Assembly (NCBI GenBank): GCA_022457155.1
Contig: JAJGOT010000166.1
Span: 800,001 to 864,000, forward strand
Origin: Cladopsammia gracilis
Lineage: Eukaryota; Cnidaria; Anthozoa; Scleractinia; Dendrophylliidae
Reading direction: 5' to 3'
Length of the DNA: 64,000 bases
Both the position numbers and the translations under genes were made by a program. Below the pieces are notes generated by a model. The model had not been told where the DNA came from and made no database searches. It was given only the letters and a program-made list of their open reading frames with translations. Shown here piece after piece: positions 11,680-21,762 of the stretch (the stretch's first letter is position 1; the number at the start of each line of letters is the position of its first letter).

Positions 11680-11910
11680 AAGGGGGGGTGAGATGAGAAC
11701 GAGGGAGGGGAGGATAATAGGATAAAGTGAGGGGGGACATGAAGATGGCAGCAAGGGAGGGGAGGTCTACGGAGGAAGATGAAGGGAAGGGAGAGGAGGT
11801 CAATAGAGGAAGATGAAGGATAGGATGAGAATTAGGGAGGAAGATAGAAGACAAGATGACAATGAGGGAAGAAGAAAGAAAGAGAGAGGAGATAAGAGAG
11901 GAAAGGTAGA
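11680..11910. repeat. polypurine (G/A) tract of about 230 bp
   Basis: Almost every base on the plus strand is G or A, with words such as GGGAGGGGAGG and GGAGGAAGATGAAGG recurring. Such tracts can adopt intramolecular triplexes. The 63-residue minus-strand frame here is a low-complexity artefact. Confidence 0.8.
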
Positions 11911-11948
11911 AAAAAAGCCGAATTTTTTTTTTTTCGGCTTTTTTTCCC
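11911..11948. repeat. short hairpin AAAAAAAGCCGAA / TTCGGCTTTTTTT
   Basis: AAAAAAAGCCGAA is followed by a T run and the complement TTCGGCTTTTTTT. It marks the junction between the polypurine tract and the next foldback element. Confidence 0.6.
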
Positions 11949-11978
11949 TATAAAGAAATCCCTTTTCAGATATTTGAT

Positions 11979-12235
11979 AGAAAAAAATTACCCAGTTAAA
12001 AAAAATGAAAAGTTGTTTTTCGGGACTCTTCTGCGGTTAAAAGCGATTTAAATAACCGGCCTTCTTCAGGAAATTAAGAAAATAACAGTCAATATGGCGG
12101 ACTGAAACAACAGTTTGCCATATTGACCTTGATTTTCTTAATTTCCTGAAGAAGGCCGGTTATTTAAATCGCTTTTAACCGCAGAAGAGTCCCGAAAAAC
12201 AACTTTTCATTTTTTTAACTAGGTAATTTTTTTCT
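11979..12235. mobile_element. 257 bp near-perfect foldback element
   Basis: The arms of about 110 bp are almost identical in inverted sense: AGAAAAAAATTACC at the left end against GGTAATTTTTTTCT at the right. Inside are GGGACTCTTCTGCGGTTAAA and GCCGGTTATTTAAATCGC on the right, with matching complements on the left. The loop is about 20 bp near 12105-12118. It is non-coding, and the high arm identity suggests it is young or maintained by conversion. Confidence 0.8.
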
Positions 12236-12460
12236 TTCTCGTTTTAGAATCGCTTTTAACCTCAGAAGACCCTCCCCCCCCCCCCCCCAAAAAAAAAAAA
12301 GCACACACAAAAAAAAAAACAAATTTTTAATTTTTGAAGAATGATAGAAAGTTTCAGAAATACAATTAAAAATAACTATTGAAAAACTTTAAGTACGATC
12401 TACTCAACACATAACAAATACAGCAAACATGGACACCTTGACAGTTAATTTATCTAATTA
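12236..12460. other. poly-C/poly-A junction and unassigned sequence
   Basis: A C run adjoins an A run at about 12272-12320, with interspersed CACACA. No gene was seen. Confidence 0.5.
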
Positions 12461-12580
12461 GGCCCGGTTCAAACGTCGAACTTCACATGTGCCGAACCTA
12501 ATGCAAATGAGAAAAATCTATTGTTCTTGCTCATTTGCATTAGATTCGGCACATGTGAAGTTCGACGTTTGAACCGGGCC
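12461..12580. mobile_element. 120 bp palindromic MITE, GGCCCGGTTCAAACG ends (copy 1)
   Basis: It reads GGCCCGGTTCAAACGTCGAA inward from the left and the complement from the right, with an ATGTGCCGAACCTAATGCAA block in each arm and a short loop around AAATCTATTGTTC. Flanks are TTA on the left and TAA on the right. The family's 3 bp TAA duplication is shown directly by copy 4. No coding capacity; 3 bp A/T-rich targets fit PIF/Harbinger-type elements. Confidence 0.8.
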
Positions 12581-12740
12581 TAATTAAGGACGAGTGCTTA
12601 ATTTTTAAATTAATGAATAAGTGATTAATTGTATTTTAATAACTTTAACACGCTGCAGTAAAATATAGTTAGATTTGTCGCTTTAAATGTCTGTAAAAAA
12701 TATACCAATTGTGGAATACAAAACAATTTGGCATCCCTCA

Positions 12741-12860
12741 GGCCCAGTTCAAACGTCGAACTTCACATGTGCCGAACCTAATGCAAATTAGCAAGAACAA
12801 TAGATTTTGCTCATTTGCATTAGGTTCGGCACATGTGAAGTTCGACGTTTGAACTGGACC
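12741..12860. mobile_element. 120 bp palindromic MITE (copy 2)
   Basis: Same family as 12461-12580, only 160 bp away. The ends are GGCCCAGTTC and GAACTGGACC, each with one change from the family. The loop reads in the opposite sense to copy 1 (GAACAATAGATTTTGC). The flanks no longer show a clean duplication. Confidence 0.8.
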
Positions 12861-13903
12861 TTACCTACCGACCCAGTTATATAATTTTTTTACCCTTCTA
12901 ACAAAAATACTCCTAAATCATACATCTTATGAGTTCTACTTATATTATTATTGGTTATTCTAATTACCTGCATTTTGTTGTCCACCAAAACAATAATATA
13001 TTGCATTAATTGTCTTTGTCAGAAAAACCTTAGCTTCCAAGTAACAAACGGCATTCTTTGGCCAATCCGATCACAAGATTAAAATACAAAGTCTCCTTGC
13101 TAATTGTCATCACACGGTTTCTAGCGAGAGACAAGACTGCATACCTCTTTGCATCTTCTGTCTTCATTGTGTCACGCACAGCCATTAAAAGAAGCGCTTT
13201 CCTCTTCTTTGTGAAAAGTAGAAGCGTGACCTTAAAAGAAATACCAGACTTTCCGTTACTAATCGTCATGTTACACAACGTTCTCAATGCTTATTTATTC
13301 TTTGTAGAATATTGAGACAATATCAAGACAATAATGAACCAAAATTAAACCAATATTGAACACCTGGTTCACAGCAAACGACAAAAGTCTGCTTGTTTTT
13401 TGCTGTTTGCCGACAAAACGTACGTGAAAACTCCTTACGTATACGTAAAGAATGGCAGCTGCTGTGACCATCCGTGCCATTTGAGGGAAACAATTACACG
13501 ATTCTAAATTGCTAAATCTCTCTACTATTCCTCAGTTGATTATTTCCTTAATTCCTATCGCCTATTAATGTATTAATATTGAAGAAATTACATGTTGATC
13601 AATAGAATTTGGTGGTACACCTACTTCTATTGGATGATTGTCTTTATTCTTGTCACCTGTCTGGTTGACAATGTATTGATATTGTAAGGAGAAATTTGAT
13701 GTTGATACAAATTATTTACCACCAGTATGTAATCTTGTGGCGTGCTTTCAGCTAAAGCCTTGTTTGTGACCCGAGGTTCTCTTCTTCCTTTTTAACTAAG
13801 TAGAAACCATGTTTCTTATGTGTCATGAAAACCAAACATAACTGAAATTTGGGCAGAGCCGTCAGCAGTCGAAAGTTGGTAACTTTACAGATTTTGAAGT
13901 GTA
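12861..13903. other. unassigned; includes a dispersed repeat copy at ~13620-13735
   Basis: The segment around 13640-13710 (TCACCTGTCTGGTTGACAAT, then GTATTGATATTGTAAGGAGA) is related to 15813-15880 and is a dispersed repeat I recall from coral genomes. Overlapping 85-residue frames on both strands at 13030-13315 have no recognised domain. Confidence 0.45.
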
Positions 13904-14043
13904 ATATAACGCAATCTTAACTATGTGGGATGTAATGTGACGCAACCACCGCTATGTGGTGTGTACTAGAACATAATCATCGCTGCATGGGGTTACAATT
14001 GTCGCTAAAGTCTCATGTAACACAATCGCCGTTATACACATGG
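13904..14043. repeat. degenerate ~31 bp tandem repeat (left part)
   Basis: The words GTAATGTGACGCAACC, CGCTATGTGG and TGTAACACAATCGCCG recur with heavy divergence. The same words in the same orientation resume at 15507-15650 on the far side of the element at 14053-15497, indicating that one tandem tract was split by that insertion. Confidence 0.5.
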
Positions 14044-14288
14044 GTTGTAATCACAGGGAGCCCATAGAATCTGTTTTTGTAACATAATGACCGTTTGTAA
14101 TTTTATAGGAAATGTATGGGATTTACCTAAATTTCATATTATAGCGACGTATCGCCAAATGTATGTACTGATCAACGCTTAATAAACGTTAAATTACCTT
14201 ATTTGTTGTGTGTTGTCGTCCTTTTGCCGTAAAAGTGATTTTTGAGCAATTTTGAAGGATTCTGAGTTCGCCGTTGACTGTGCGTCTA

Positions 14289-14413
14289 GGCCCCGGTTCA
14301 AACGTCGATCGAACTTCACATGTGCCGAACCTAATGCAAATGAGAAAAATCTATTGTTCTTGCTCATTTGCATTGGATTCGGCACATGTGAAGTACGACG
14401 TTTGAACCGGGCC
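14289..14413. mobile_element. palindromic MITE (copy 3), nested in the left arm of 14053-15497
   Basis: Same family as 12461-12580, 125 bp long because of a small GATC-containing insertion after AAACGTC. It lies in a stretch (about 14270-14440) that the opposite arm lacks altogether, so either this arm gained extra sequence or the other arm lost it. Confidence 0.75.
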
Positions 14414-15222
14414 TAAGAGAAGGACAAGGGTGGAAAGAGATTTTTGAATGGCTCCAGCGTCGAGGCGATTTTTTCACATAAAATCGCATCGCTCGGCTTT
14501 CATACCACGCAACAGAAAGGCCGAAAGATTCACGCTTCTTCTCGTACCTCTCGATCGAAAATCCGTCCAAACGGCTCGGAGCTAGCCGTCGAAGAAAATC
14601 AAAATCCCACACTTTCCAAGCGGTCGATATTCGTATCAACATTTTGCTGTGCCAGCCAGAAACCGCCCTTCTGATTGGTCGCCGTTAAACAATAACCGAT
14701 TCAAAATACGTACCGAGAGGGTGGGGAGCTATAGGCATTTTCGTAAGGTCGAACAAAGGTCGAACGGAAGTCTTCCTGGGCTTCTGGTAGTCGCCGCTTA
14801 CACGGCCCGAGTCTGATGAGTAAACGGTTCGGCCTTACGAAAATGCCTATGGCTCCCCACCCTCGGTGCGTATTTTGAATCGGTTATTGTTTAACGGCGA
14901 CCAATCAGAAAGAGGTAATCAGCAGGACGGTTTCTGGTTGGCACAGAAAAATGTTGATACGAATATCGACCGCTTGGAAAGTGTGGGATTTTGATTTTCT
15001 TCGACGGCTAGCTCCGGGCCGTTTGGACGGATTCTCGATCGAGAGGTACGAGAAGAAGCGTGAATCTTTCGGCCTTTCTGTTGCATGGTTTGAAAGCCGA
15101 GCGATGCGATTTTATGTGGAAAAATCGCCTCGGCGCTGGAGCCGTTCAAAAATCCTCAGAATCCTTCAAAATCGCTCAAAAATCACTTTTACGGCAAAAG
15201 GACGACAACACACAACAAATAA

Positions 15223-15342
15223 GGCCCGGTTCAAACGTCGAACTTCACATGTGCCGAACCTAATGCAAATGAGAAAAATCTATTGTTCTTGCTCATTTGC
15301 ATTAGATTCGGCACATGTGAAGTTCGACGTTTGAACCGGGTC
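15223..15342. mobile_element. palindromic MITE (copy 4) with verified TAA duplication
   Basis: It is nested in the right arm of 14053-15497. TAA stands on both sides (15220-15222 and 15343-15345). The matching position in the left arm (TTA at 14199-14201 in AAATTACCTTATTTG) has the site once and uninterrupted. That empty site within the same palindrome demonstrates both the exact ends and the 3 bp duplication. Confidence 0.88.
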
Positions 15343-15506
15343 TAAGGTACTTTAACGTTTATTTAGCGTTGATCAGTACATGCATTTGGCGATACGTCGC
15401 TATAATATGAAATTTAGGTAAATCCCATACATTTCCTATAAAATTACAAACGGTCATTATGTTTTTAATACACAAACAGATTGTATGGGCTCCCTGTGTT
15501 GTAATT

Positions 15507-15660
15507 TGCTATTAAACACAGTCCTGGCATCACTATATGGGGTATAACGTAACACGATCGCTGCTAAGTAAGGTTTTATGTAACGCAAATTGCGGTTATA
15601 TGAGTTGTAGTGCAACTTTTCTGTTAGGTGTAATGTAGCGCAATCCTTAAACTCACCCTA
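15507..15660. repeat. degenerate ~31 bp tandem repeat (right part)
   Basis: It continues the words seen at 13904-14043 (ATATGGGGTATAACGTAAC, then TTTTATGTAACGCAAATTGC) in the same orientation, interrupted by the element at 14053-15497. Confidence 0.5.
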
Positions 15661-15880
15661 GCTGTTCCTGACGTGACATCATCAAAACACTTGTCACACA
15701 GTCGTACAGGTTTCTTGCTCGACGTGAGTGGCGCATTTTTTGCTGTACAATCACCACAGTAAATCAAACTGTAAGAGACAAGAGACAGTATGAACATTCA
15801 CAGAATACTGATCATTTTCTGTATTCTCATCACCTGTCAGCCTGACAATGTATTCACACTGTACAGAGAAATTCGGTAGT
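15661..15880. repeat. dispersed repeat copy, interrupted by a MITE
   Basis: From about 15813, TCATCACCTGTCAGCCTGAC and ATGTATTCACACTGTACAGA parallel the block at 13640-13710. The similarity stops at 15880, exactly where the next MITE begins. Confidence 0.45.
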
Positions 15881-16020
15881 GTAGCAGCTCTCCGAAACCT
15901 CTATTTTCATTGGCCTTGTAAAACACAGCTTCTATTGTTTTTAGGTCTAGAGCCCATTGTTGGGTTGTTTGTTCTATTGTTCTCCGAACCAATGGTGTGA
16001 GACCTTACGAGAGCTGCTAC
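15881..16020. mobile_element. 140 bp MITE with GTAGCAGCTCTC ends
   Basis: GTAGCAGCTCTC at 15881 is answered by the exact complement GAGAGCTGCTAC ending at 16020. A further inverted pair (TTCATTGG / CCAATGG) lies inside. It is non-coding. The flanks do not show an obvious duplication. It interrupts a dispersed repeat. Confidence 0.72.
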
Positions 16021-17086
16021 ATGACCCGAGAAATTAGTCCAAAATATCTTGGAAACAGACAAAAAAGTATAAACGAATTAACCTTTAATTTCAAAACCCT
16101 GCTTATTGAAAACTCTTAAACAGAAAAAGATGGCTTTAAGTATAGTTTAAAAAACCAGCAGTAGTGCATTATCAGGTTTAAAAACTCGAGGCGAAGCCGA
16201 GAGTTTTTACACCTGATATACACGTGCTGCGAGTCAAAAACATTATTTTAAAAGCGTGTCCCTTCGAAATTAAAAAATTACGCTTTTGTGCAAAGAGGTG
16301 AAATTAGCATACGAGAAAAACAAGTAGACTAGACTGATTAGCATACAACACATGTGCCACGTCTTCGACGAAGTGACTATTACTTCCCGGCTCCTGTCAA
16401 AAGTTTTGGTATTTTATAGGGAAAACATCTACTAAAAAATGCTATACTAAAGTTGTCAGGTACGGTAGATAAAACGGCTGACAATTTTTTTTCAGAGGTA
16501 GAGAACGAGTAGAAATAAGCAGCTTGCATCTGCGAACCAGTCGCTTACCTGGCAATTTACACGAGGGCGCTGGTGTCATTTAAATAACGGCTCACTTGTT
16601 AAACTGTTGGTTGTTTATTTTGTTGAGAAGATTCCAAATAGAATGGCGAAAGACCAGATTTCGTAAAACAGTACTTCACAAAAATATTAAAGTCACCATT
16701 TGTTGCACTAAGAATCCTGAACAATTACTACCCAGTAATCAGTAATCTTTATATAAAAATTACGTGTGATCTTAATATAAATATCACGGTCATTTTCAAA
16801 TCATTCTCATTAAACATTCAGCGATAATTGCATTGTTTGCCCATTCAGCCCCGCACTCACCTGTGACTGAAATCAAAGCCGCCACCAGGCTTTTCATAAT
16901 GACCGTAGATTACCAGGTATAAAGGCTCATACACGTCATCGATTTGCGTCGTGTGATCGGCTGATATGCTCATGAATTATTAATGAGTTTTTGAATTATT
17001 GATAACTTGGATAAGATGGTAAAAAATGGAAACTGACAAAGGAACTACAATTTCCGAAAATCGATCGATTCGTAACCTTAAACCCC
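16021..17086. other. unassigned; contains a 29 bp hairpin at 16180-16209
   Basis: AAAAACTCGAGGC, GAA, GCCGAGAGTTTTT forms a near-perfect hairpin at 16180-16209 followed by ACACCTGATATACACGTGC. I recall this hairpin as dispersed in coral genomes. No gene was seen in the rest. Confidence 0.4.
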
Positions 17087-17460
17087 CAAGGGTGGGGGGG
17101 GGGGGGCGTTACTCCTTTATATAAGTTATAACGATATGTGCAGCCCTAAAGGGTATGGTTTTCAAGCCGTTTCGGTCTGAAATAGGGTATGTTTTGCGTA
17201 CTCTGGTCTGTAATTGGGTATGGGTTTTAGAAGAAGCTACTTTTTTCATCCCTTGAGAAATGCGGTTTGATTAACATCTGAAATAGGGTATCGATTAAAG
17301 TGTCTGGTCTGAAATAGGGTATCGAATTTTTAGTCAAGTCTGAAATAGGGTAGGGAAAATCGCATATTTTGGTCTGAAATAGCGTAAGGGTTTTAAGAAG
17401 TGTGCCGTACATCCCCACCCAATTTTTCGGGGATTACACCCCCCCCCCCCCCCCTTTCCC
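17087..17460. repeat. dispersed repeat with TCTGAAATAGGGTA motif copies
   Basis: TCTGAAATAGGGTA or close variants occur about six times between 17177 and 17390 at irregular spacing. A G run at 17095-17106 and a C run at 17440-17454 close the two ends in inverted sense. The minus-strand open frames here contain the repeated ISDLTKN/FRPDT-type reading and are repeat shadows. Confidence 0.6.
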
Positions 17461-17925
17461 AACCGGGCTTTAAACTCCTTACTGAAAACTTGAAAAACAG
17501 TCATTATCAAGGAAAAAACAAAACAAACAATGCCTAACAGAAAAGTGACTTGTGACAAGATCTAAACTAAAAACAAATACAGTGTCCTTCTAATTTCACA
17601 CTGACAAACAAACTTAAGGAACAAATTTAAGACAATTAAGAAATATTAACTGAAAATTAAATCACCGACACTGCGAAAAGTGACATTCAGAAGAAAGACA
17701 GTATCTCTACTGGTAATTAAAGAAACATTTCTAAAGAAGTCAGACAGAAGTCAGAAGTCAGGTTGATATCAGTCATACGTTTTTCGCCATCTTCTATATC
17801 TTGATACAGGCAAGATCTTATTATTTTCTCTTTTTTATTTCTCTTACGAAATGTGAAAGATTTCGTTTTTACAAACTCCACAAGATAATAGACCGACAGA
17901 TTAATCCACGATTTCCACTGAGTAT
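17461..17925. other. unassigned AT-rich sequence
   Basis: No repeat family or gene recognised; AAAC and GAAGTCAGA words recur weakly near 17735-17765. Confidence 0.3.
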
Positions 17926-17929
17926 TTAA

Positions 17930-18117
17930 GGTGGCTCACAACAGTTCCCAGAATTTTCCATCACCTATACTTTGATGGATCAATACTATAATTCTTTATC
18001 AGTTGATGCTTCAATAATGGTATCAAACAAATGCCCAATCACTGGTGAACAAGTTGTGGTTTCCTTTATGATGTAACAGATTACCATGGTAACAGTATAA
18101 TAGGGTTCAGAGCCACC
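17930..18117. mobile_element. 188 bp TTAA element with GGTGGCTC ends
   Basis: Its ends GGTGGCTC and GAGCCACC are the same as those of the 1.6 kb palindromes, and TTAA flanks both sides (17926-17929 and 18118-18121). The interior is unrelated to the palindromes. Its first ~160 bp recur inverted at 18816-18972, and partly at 58855-58945, so the interior itself derives from a dispersed repeat. Confidence 0.72.
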
Positions 18118-18121
18118 TTAA

Positions 18122-18432
18122 ATTTTCCACGTACAATTTTTTTTAACTTTGCAAAAAGTTGTATCTTAACATGCCAATTACAATTCGATAATAAAATATG
18201 GGGGTCATCCAGCTCGTTTTTAACCCGTGAATATACGCGCATGCGTAATGAACAGGTTATCGGTAACGGCGACAGATATGCAAATGAGTCACTCACTCGC
18301 TCACTCCTTCCATCAGCTGTAAACTTAGTGACGTAATGCTTTGTTACGAATGCGTTTTTGAACAAGAACAGCGTGAATCCAACGATAACAATAACTAAAT
18401 TGGTGTAAACGAATATCAACAACAATAAGTTT
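18122..18432 (-). repeat. dispersed repeat carrying a 114-residue chance frame
   Basis: The minus-strand frame at 18081-18425 runs out of the TTAA element, whose right part it includes. The GAGTGACTCATTTGCATATC and CATTACGCATGCGCG words are ones I recall from dispersed coral repeats. The first ~20 residues are hydrophobic, but there is no family resemblance and no conserved domain, so I do not call a gene. Confidence 0.35.
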
Positions 18433-18784
18433 AAAGATGTTTCGCATTTGGAGTCTTTAATGCAACGTTAAAATTGATCTAAAAGGAATTTTCAACTGAG
18501 ACACGCGCTTTGATGGTTATCTATCTTCAAGTAATAAAATTTATCCCATTTCAAGTCAGTGGTCGCGGTGGTGGAGTGGTGTAAAGCGCGGATTTACAGC
18601 CGGAAGGCCTAGGTTCGAATCTCGCTCGGGCGGTTTTTTTTTTCCTCTCTTCTTCTTCTTCTTCGGACTGAACATTATGAAAGTGATGTACTGTATTTTT
18701 AATTTTTTGCGTTTGTCAAAAATCCCTACGTTTAATTAGCATTTCAAATTCACGGGTTGGCTCTAAGGAACCTTTGATTTAGTT
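18433..18784 (+). repeat. tRNA-containing dispersed repeat (copy A)
   Basis: A 350 bp repeat runs from AAAGATGTTTCGCATTTGGA, through a tRNA-like block at 18561-18633 and a T-rich run, then ACATTATGAAAGTGATGTAC, to TTGGCTCTAAGGAACC. Copies are at 23210-23645 and, split in two, at 48739-48828 and 50776-50965. The tRNA-like block is central rather than at the 5' end, unlike a simple SINE. Confidence 0.65.
18561..18633 (+). tRNA. tRNA-like block in a dispersed repeat
   Basis: GGTGGTGGAGTGGTGTAAAG resembles an A box in a D arm and AGGTTCGAATCTCGCTC a B box in a T arm, followed directly by a T run that could end pol III transcription. The acceptor pairing is imperfect, so it is a tRNA-derived promoter, not a demonstrable tRNA gene. 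Confidence 0.5.
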
Positions 18785-18815
18785 ATAAGCACGTAAAGCT
18801 AAAATTAAGGGTATC

Positions 18816-18972
18816 TTTTATACTGTTACTATGGTAATCTGTTACATCATAAAAGGGACCACAACTTGTTCACCAATGATTGAGAATTTGTTTGATACCA
18901 TTATTGAAGCATGAACTGATAAAGAATTATAGTATTGATCCATCAAAGTATACGTGATGGAAAATTCTGGGA
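18816..18972 (-). repeat. inverted partner of the 17930 element interior
   Basis: This is about 90% complementary by eye to 17945-18102 (for example CCACAACTTGTTCACCA here against TGGTGAACAAGTTGTGG there). The two arms bracket about 710 bp including the tRNA-containing repeat. This copy lacks the GGTGGCTC/TTAA end. Confidence 0.65.
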
Positions 18973-19165
18973 ACTATTGCTCGACCAATCAGAAGTAAAA
19001 CCAAAACCAATCGTGACTTGCCTGCACACGTTTCCCCGCGCTTGGCGCCGCCGACATGTAACTGCTTCGAGCTCTGATTGGTTCTTTGGATTGTTTATGA
19101 CTGCTGAGGTTGGTCAGAGTAATTACTTTGGTTTTGGTTTTACGACACTCAATTGAAAACTGCTC
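18973..19165. repeat. dispersed repeat with CCCGCGCTTGGCGCCG core
   Basis: CCAATCAGAAGTAAAACCAA starts it, CCCCGCGCTTGGCGCCGCC sits in the middle and TTACTTTGGTTTTGGTTTTA ends it; the AAACCAAAACC / GGTTTTGGTTT words form a terminal inverted pair. I recall this element as very common in corals. The 73-residue frame at 18935-19156 is a shadow. Confidence 0.55.
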
Positions 19166-20940
19166 TAACTGACAATTGAAACAAATAAGTTACTCTTATA
19201 ACAGTGGTTCTCTCTGTTCGTCGCTTGTTTCGTCTGATGAAAACCCCAAAAGGACGACAAAAATTACACAATTAATACTGAACACAGAAATTTTACCAAT
19301 CAGTTGTAATCCCTAATATGACATAAATCGAACATGGCTGAGATATTTTTCCCAAGACACACAAAATGGTCCATGAAATTCAGTGAGATATCCCTTATTT
19401 AAAACAGAAAAGTAAACCTTTCTAACCTTTCTTTCTAGTCTTTTTGTAACCTGAAATTCTTACTGAAAACTGACAAACCATGTTAAATTGTATGCCCTAA
19501 CGGCTTTTACAGAGAAGTCGTCACTGAAAATTGACATGTTAATAGGCATTATGGCTTATAATTTTGACTGAAAACTTAATACGGAGTACGATTTTTATGA
19601 ATTAAGTAACGCTTCACATAAGAACTATAGTAAACTTCATTGTTCTGCGGCATTGGCTCTTTCCCACATAGAATATCTTTGGTTTCAAGAATAGAGGAGG
19701 GGCGGATGGTTCATAATTATATTTCATTATAAAAATACAGAAAATACATTTGCATCAAATATAATTTAGGAAATGTTTGTGCTTAACCAATCAGAATAGC
19801 AGAGGACAATAGCTACTAATTTTGCTTCTTTGATGAAGTTCCCCAAATGCAATATCTTTTAAAACTTGCATGTTGTGCGATTGGGCCTCAAAATACTTGA
19901 AACCATAAAAAAAAATTAGACTTTATGCACCTTGAACGTTAACTTTTTAGCGGTTTTTGAGTCTAGGCCAATGAGATCACTAGTTGTAAAAATGAAAGAA
20001 GTTGACATTCCATCGTGCATTGCCGTTCAGCACTATCTTTCTTATGCGGATCATTACTTAATTTTTGATCCATAAATGAATTCCTTATTGACTTTTTACG
20101 TTTGGAATTGTTAGGGCAAAAATAAGAAAAATAGGTCCGCAACGCATACATGTGTCTACCCGAAGGTTACGCATGTTTATTTGCTTAACGCGTTCTTTGG
20201 AAGTTTTTTCACAGACATCTTAAGGGCAGTAAATGATCTGCTATAATTATCATTTGCAATTGGAAAATGAATCTTACCTACTCCTACTAACTCTTGATTA
20301 CTCTTGATGAAAAACGTGAAACAATTTTTTTGTCAATTCTCCTCGATTTTAACGTCCTTGCTTACGACATACTAAGGACCACATTGTACGACGTCAGATG
20401 TTATAACATTGAGAATTTCTGATTCTTACTTTAACATTTATTCTTAAACTTCAAATTGCACGTAGTTTTATTTTTCTGTTATCCTGAAATGTACGGATGA
20501 AGCAATACAAGTTATTCGTTTTGGGGGTTTCATTCTCTTTGCGCTATCATTTATCAGTTGGTACTAGAATTTGTTTGTTAAACTGTGCAGCGAAGTTTGA
20601 TATATCTGTGTTGCATTGTATCTCGACTGAGCAAATTATGTTCCAATCTGGCGGCGATAAATAAAATTGAAAAAGGTTAATCTTTGAGCTGCGCTTAAAG
20701 TAAAACTAGTTTCTCTACCTCTTTCTTTGTTTAAGTTGGTTGTCTTTCTTTCTTCCTTGCTTGATTCTGACATTTATAGTTTCCTTGTATCCTGCATCGA
20801 AATGAAACCAAAATATATCAATAAATGCCATCACGTTTTAGATATAAAAAAGGCAGACATGAATTTTCCTTTTTTACTCGTGGCGTTATACACCAACGAG
20901 GTATGAAATGATTAGTGTTTCTCGGTCACAGTTTGTGTTC
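19166..20940. other. unassigned sequence
   Basis: About 1.8 kb of AT-rich sequence without a recognised gene, inverted repeat or tandem repeat. The one minus-strand frame over 60 residues (19963-20151) has no domain. Confidence 0.35.
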
Positions 20941-21060
20941 TCAAGTGTTTGTAGTTATAGATAGCAGTGACCTTTGGTCAGTTTATTAAAAAGCTACGTG
21001 ATAGTTTGTACTTAGATACGAGTGACCTTTGGTCAGTTTGTTAAAAAACTACGTGATATC
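20941..21060 (+). repeat. two-copy direct repeat of about 53 bp
   Basis: GTGACCTTTGGTCAGTTTAT and its near copy GTGACCTTTGGTCAGTTTGT are each followed by TAAAAA and CTACGTGATA (about 20967-21005 and 21021-21058). TGACCTTTGGTCA is itself nearly palindromic. Confidence 0.65.
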
Positions 21061-21555
21061 AAGTGTAGCATAATCTCGTACCCAGATCTCCCACGGTCAG
21101 TACAAGCACGAGTGAGGTAATGTGTCTATCTAAACTAAAGAATCGTAGCCCGGAAGTTAAACGGGACTGAAGCCTCCACCCACACCCCGCTTGGTCCAAA
21201 TTTCTTTCGAGGGAGATTTGTTGTCTTGATCTTATAAAACTGGCATTTACCCGTTTAATTTTTCCAGTAACGGTCAGTCTCTTTTATTTCTTCCATTGAT
21301 AGTCGTGAGTGCGAAACGGCACGCGAGTGAATTGTCGTCTATTCCTTTCCGCAGGAAAAGTCAATCGCGCGACTGAAACACGCGGGTGGGTCACGTTTCC
21401 TCTTTACAGGCAATTTTTCTTTGCGCTCTCGCGTGTTTTGCTTGCTATTCGTTGTCTTTTTCAGACACGAACCAATAAGACCTAATCATGAAATGATTTT
21501 CTAAATCTCACCTCCTAAAACAATCCATGATGAGGTTGATGGTGTCTGCCACATT
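21061..21555. other. unassigned, GC-richer sequence
   Basis: The stretch CTCGTACCCAGATCTCCC near 21076 resembles a dispersed coral repeat in my memory. No gene was identified. Confidence 0.3.
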
Positions 21556-21558
21556 CTT

Positions 21559-21733
21559 TCATTCAGTGTCCATTCAGTGTCCATTCAGTGTCCATTCAGT
21601 GTCCATTCAGTGTCCATTCAGTGTCCATTCAGTGTCCATTCAGTGTCCATTCAGTGTCCATTCAGTGTCCATTCAGTGTCCATTCAGTATCCATTCAGTG
21701 TCCATTCAGTGTGCATTCAGTGTCCATTCCGTA
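21559..21733 (+). repeat. 11 bp minisatellite, about 15 copies of TCCATTCAGTG
   Basis: The unit TCCATTCAGTG repeats almost perfectly, with single-base variants near 21690 and 21713. Three units make 33 bp, so all three forward frames stay open and give an eleven-residue peptide repeat (HSVSIQCPFSV). This explains the 106- and 67-residue open frames, which are not taken as genes. Confidence 0.9.
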
Positions 21734-21762
21734 CCATACCTGGAGAGAGAGAGAACAGTGAT

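Larger units (their letters stand above)
14053..15497. mobile_element. 1,445 bp long-arm foldback element with candidate 9 bp target duplication
   Basis: The termini are ACAGGGAGCCCATA and TATGGGCTCCCTGT (one base differs just inside). Arms of about 700 bp are reverse complements around a centre near 14785. The flanks GTTGTAATC (14044-14052) and GTTGTAATT (15498-15506) match at 8 of 9 bases, suggesting a Mutator-like or hAT-like insertion; because the host tract is itself repetitive, the duplication could be coincidental. Each arm carries one 120 bp MITE at a different place. The open frames of 76-127 residues on both strands mirror one another across the palindrome and are not genes. Confidence 0.72.

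Noticed and set aside
14364..15334. Mirror-image frames of 76-127 residues as a duplicated gene pair
   Set aside because: They are the two arms of the 14053-15497 palindrome read on each strand.
18081..18425. Membrane protein with an N-terminal hydrophobic segment
   Set aside because: The frame overlaps a TTAA element and dispersed-repeat sequence; the hydrophobic run is short and isolated.
21076..21200. 5S rRNA or 5S-derived SINE, from CCCGGAAGTTAAACGGGAC
   Set aside because: Only one short internal-promoter-like word matches; flanking sequence does not align with 5S rRNA as I remember it.
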